Positions 7,225 to 7,753 of a DNA stretch of 7,753 nucleotides are shown here, one piece after another. The DNA is from Campylobacteraceae bacterium (GTDB lineage: Bacteria > Campylobacterota > Campylobacteria > Campylobacterales > Sulfurovaceae): assembly GCA_027063325.1 (NCBI GenBank), contig JAMOSA010000179.1:1-7753 (forward strand). Direction: 5' to 3'. Position 1 is the stretch's first letter, and every line of letters begins with the position of its first letter. The position numbers were made by a program, and so were the translations under genes. The notes below the pieces were generated by a model. That model was not told the origin of the DNA. It did no database searches and saw only the letters and a list, made by a program, of their open reading frames with translations.

Positions 7225-7753
7225 ATGGAATTAAAGAGTATTGACAAAGAGTATATACTAAGCTCATATGCAAGAGATTATACTAACTTTGTATATGGGG
7301 TTGGAGCTACTTTGTATGATGAGAAGGATCAAGATTATATAGATTTTGCCAGTGGTATAGGTGTAAATAGCGTAGGACATGGCAATCAAAAATTAAGTAG
7401 TGCTATATGTGAACAGGCAAAAAAGATTATTCATATATCAAATCTACAAGTCATTGAACCTCAAGCACTCTTAGCCAAAGAGATAGTAACAAGAAGTGGT
7501 TATGATATGAGATGTTTCTTTGCAAACTCCGGAGCTGAAGCCAATGAAGCAGCACTAAAAATTGCCAGAAAATATGGTGAAACCAACTTTGATACCAAAA
7601 GATACAAAGTAATTACTCTAAAACACTCTTTTCATGGTAGAACAATTACGACAGTAAAAGCTACCGGACAAGAGTCTATGCATACCCCCCACTTTTCACC
7701 ATATCCAGATGGGTTTGCCTATGTAGATACTATTGATGCTATATATAAAGCTA
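7225..7753 (+). CDS. argD: Acetylornithine aminotransferase, partial (3' end outside window)
   Basis: This is a PLP-dependent class III aminotransferase of arginine biosynthesis, converting N-acetylglutamate semialdehyde to N-acetylornithine. Many ArgD enzymes also act on succinyl-diaminopimelate precursors for lysine. The first 176 codons are present. They show the N-terminal YGVGATLYDEKDQDYIDFASGIGVNSVGH-type stretch (24-52), the PLP phosphate-binding NSGAEANEAALKIAR (101-115) and HSFHGRT (134-140). The PLP-binding lysine lies beyond the window. AAGGA (7214-7218) lies 6 nt before the ATG. Other class III enzymes (GabT, BioA, succinylornithine transaminase) share these motifs. The HFSPYPDGF stretch (156-164) resembles the HFxPxPxGF of ArgD, which favours this call. 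Confidence 0.87.
   Translation, partial: MELKSIDKEYILSSYARDYTNFVYGVGATLYDEKDQDYIDFASGIGVNSVGHGNQKLSSAICEQAKKIIHISNLQVIEPQALLAKEIVTRSGYDMRCFFANSGAEANEAALKIARKYGETNFDTKRYKVITLKHSFHGRTITTVKATGQESMHTPHFSPYPDGFAYVDTIDAIYKA

Noticed and set aside
7685..7690. C6 homopolymer in argD as a possible phase-variable tract
   Set aside because: It is shorter than the tracts that usually vary in Campylobacterota, and argD is a housekeeping gene with its frame intact across the run.

Overview
The window looks like ordinary chromosome of an AT-rich member of the Campylobacterota (Epsilonproteobacteria). The signs are low G+C, heavy use of ATA and AGA codons, TATAAT-type -10 boxes with no clear -35, a B-type aconitase, a MurG beginning with the GGGTGGHLAI form I remember from Campylobacter MurG, and an FtsW with the PVEFF variant in place of QPSE. 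A non-flagellated Sulfurovum-like lineage would fit best, but that is inference from memory of relatives, not from a database search.

Layout: positions 1-134 are a non-coding leader with a 17-bp inverted repeat and a likely promoter. Then comes acnB (135-2708, +), which ends at a strong hairpin terminator (2724-2758). Facing it is the ftsW-murG operon on the minus strand (4956 down to 2777), whose two genes overlap by ATGA. A 111-bp divergent promoter region (4957-5067) separates ftsW from ftsI (5068-7173, +). After 51 bp holding a clear extended -10 promoter, argD (7225 onward, +) begins and runs off the window end.

How the genes work together: FtsW (SEDS glycosyltransferase) and FtsI (class B transpeptidase) form the septal peptidoglycan synthase, and MurG makes the lipid II that FtsW polymerises. 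The central 4.4 kb is therefore one septal cell-wall module on two divergent transcripts. AcnB (citrate/isocitrate interconversion) and ArgD (arginine and possibly lysine biosynthesis) are metabolic neighbours with no evident link to division.

No mobile element, CRISPR array, RNA gene or undescribed defence-like system is visible. The points most worth following up are a roughly 100-residue, extremely Lys/Arg-rich tail on FtsI, and the direct ftsW/ftsI head-to-head junction where relatives such as Helicobacter pylori carry flagellar rod genes.
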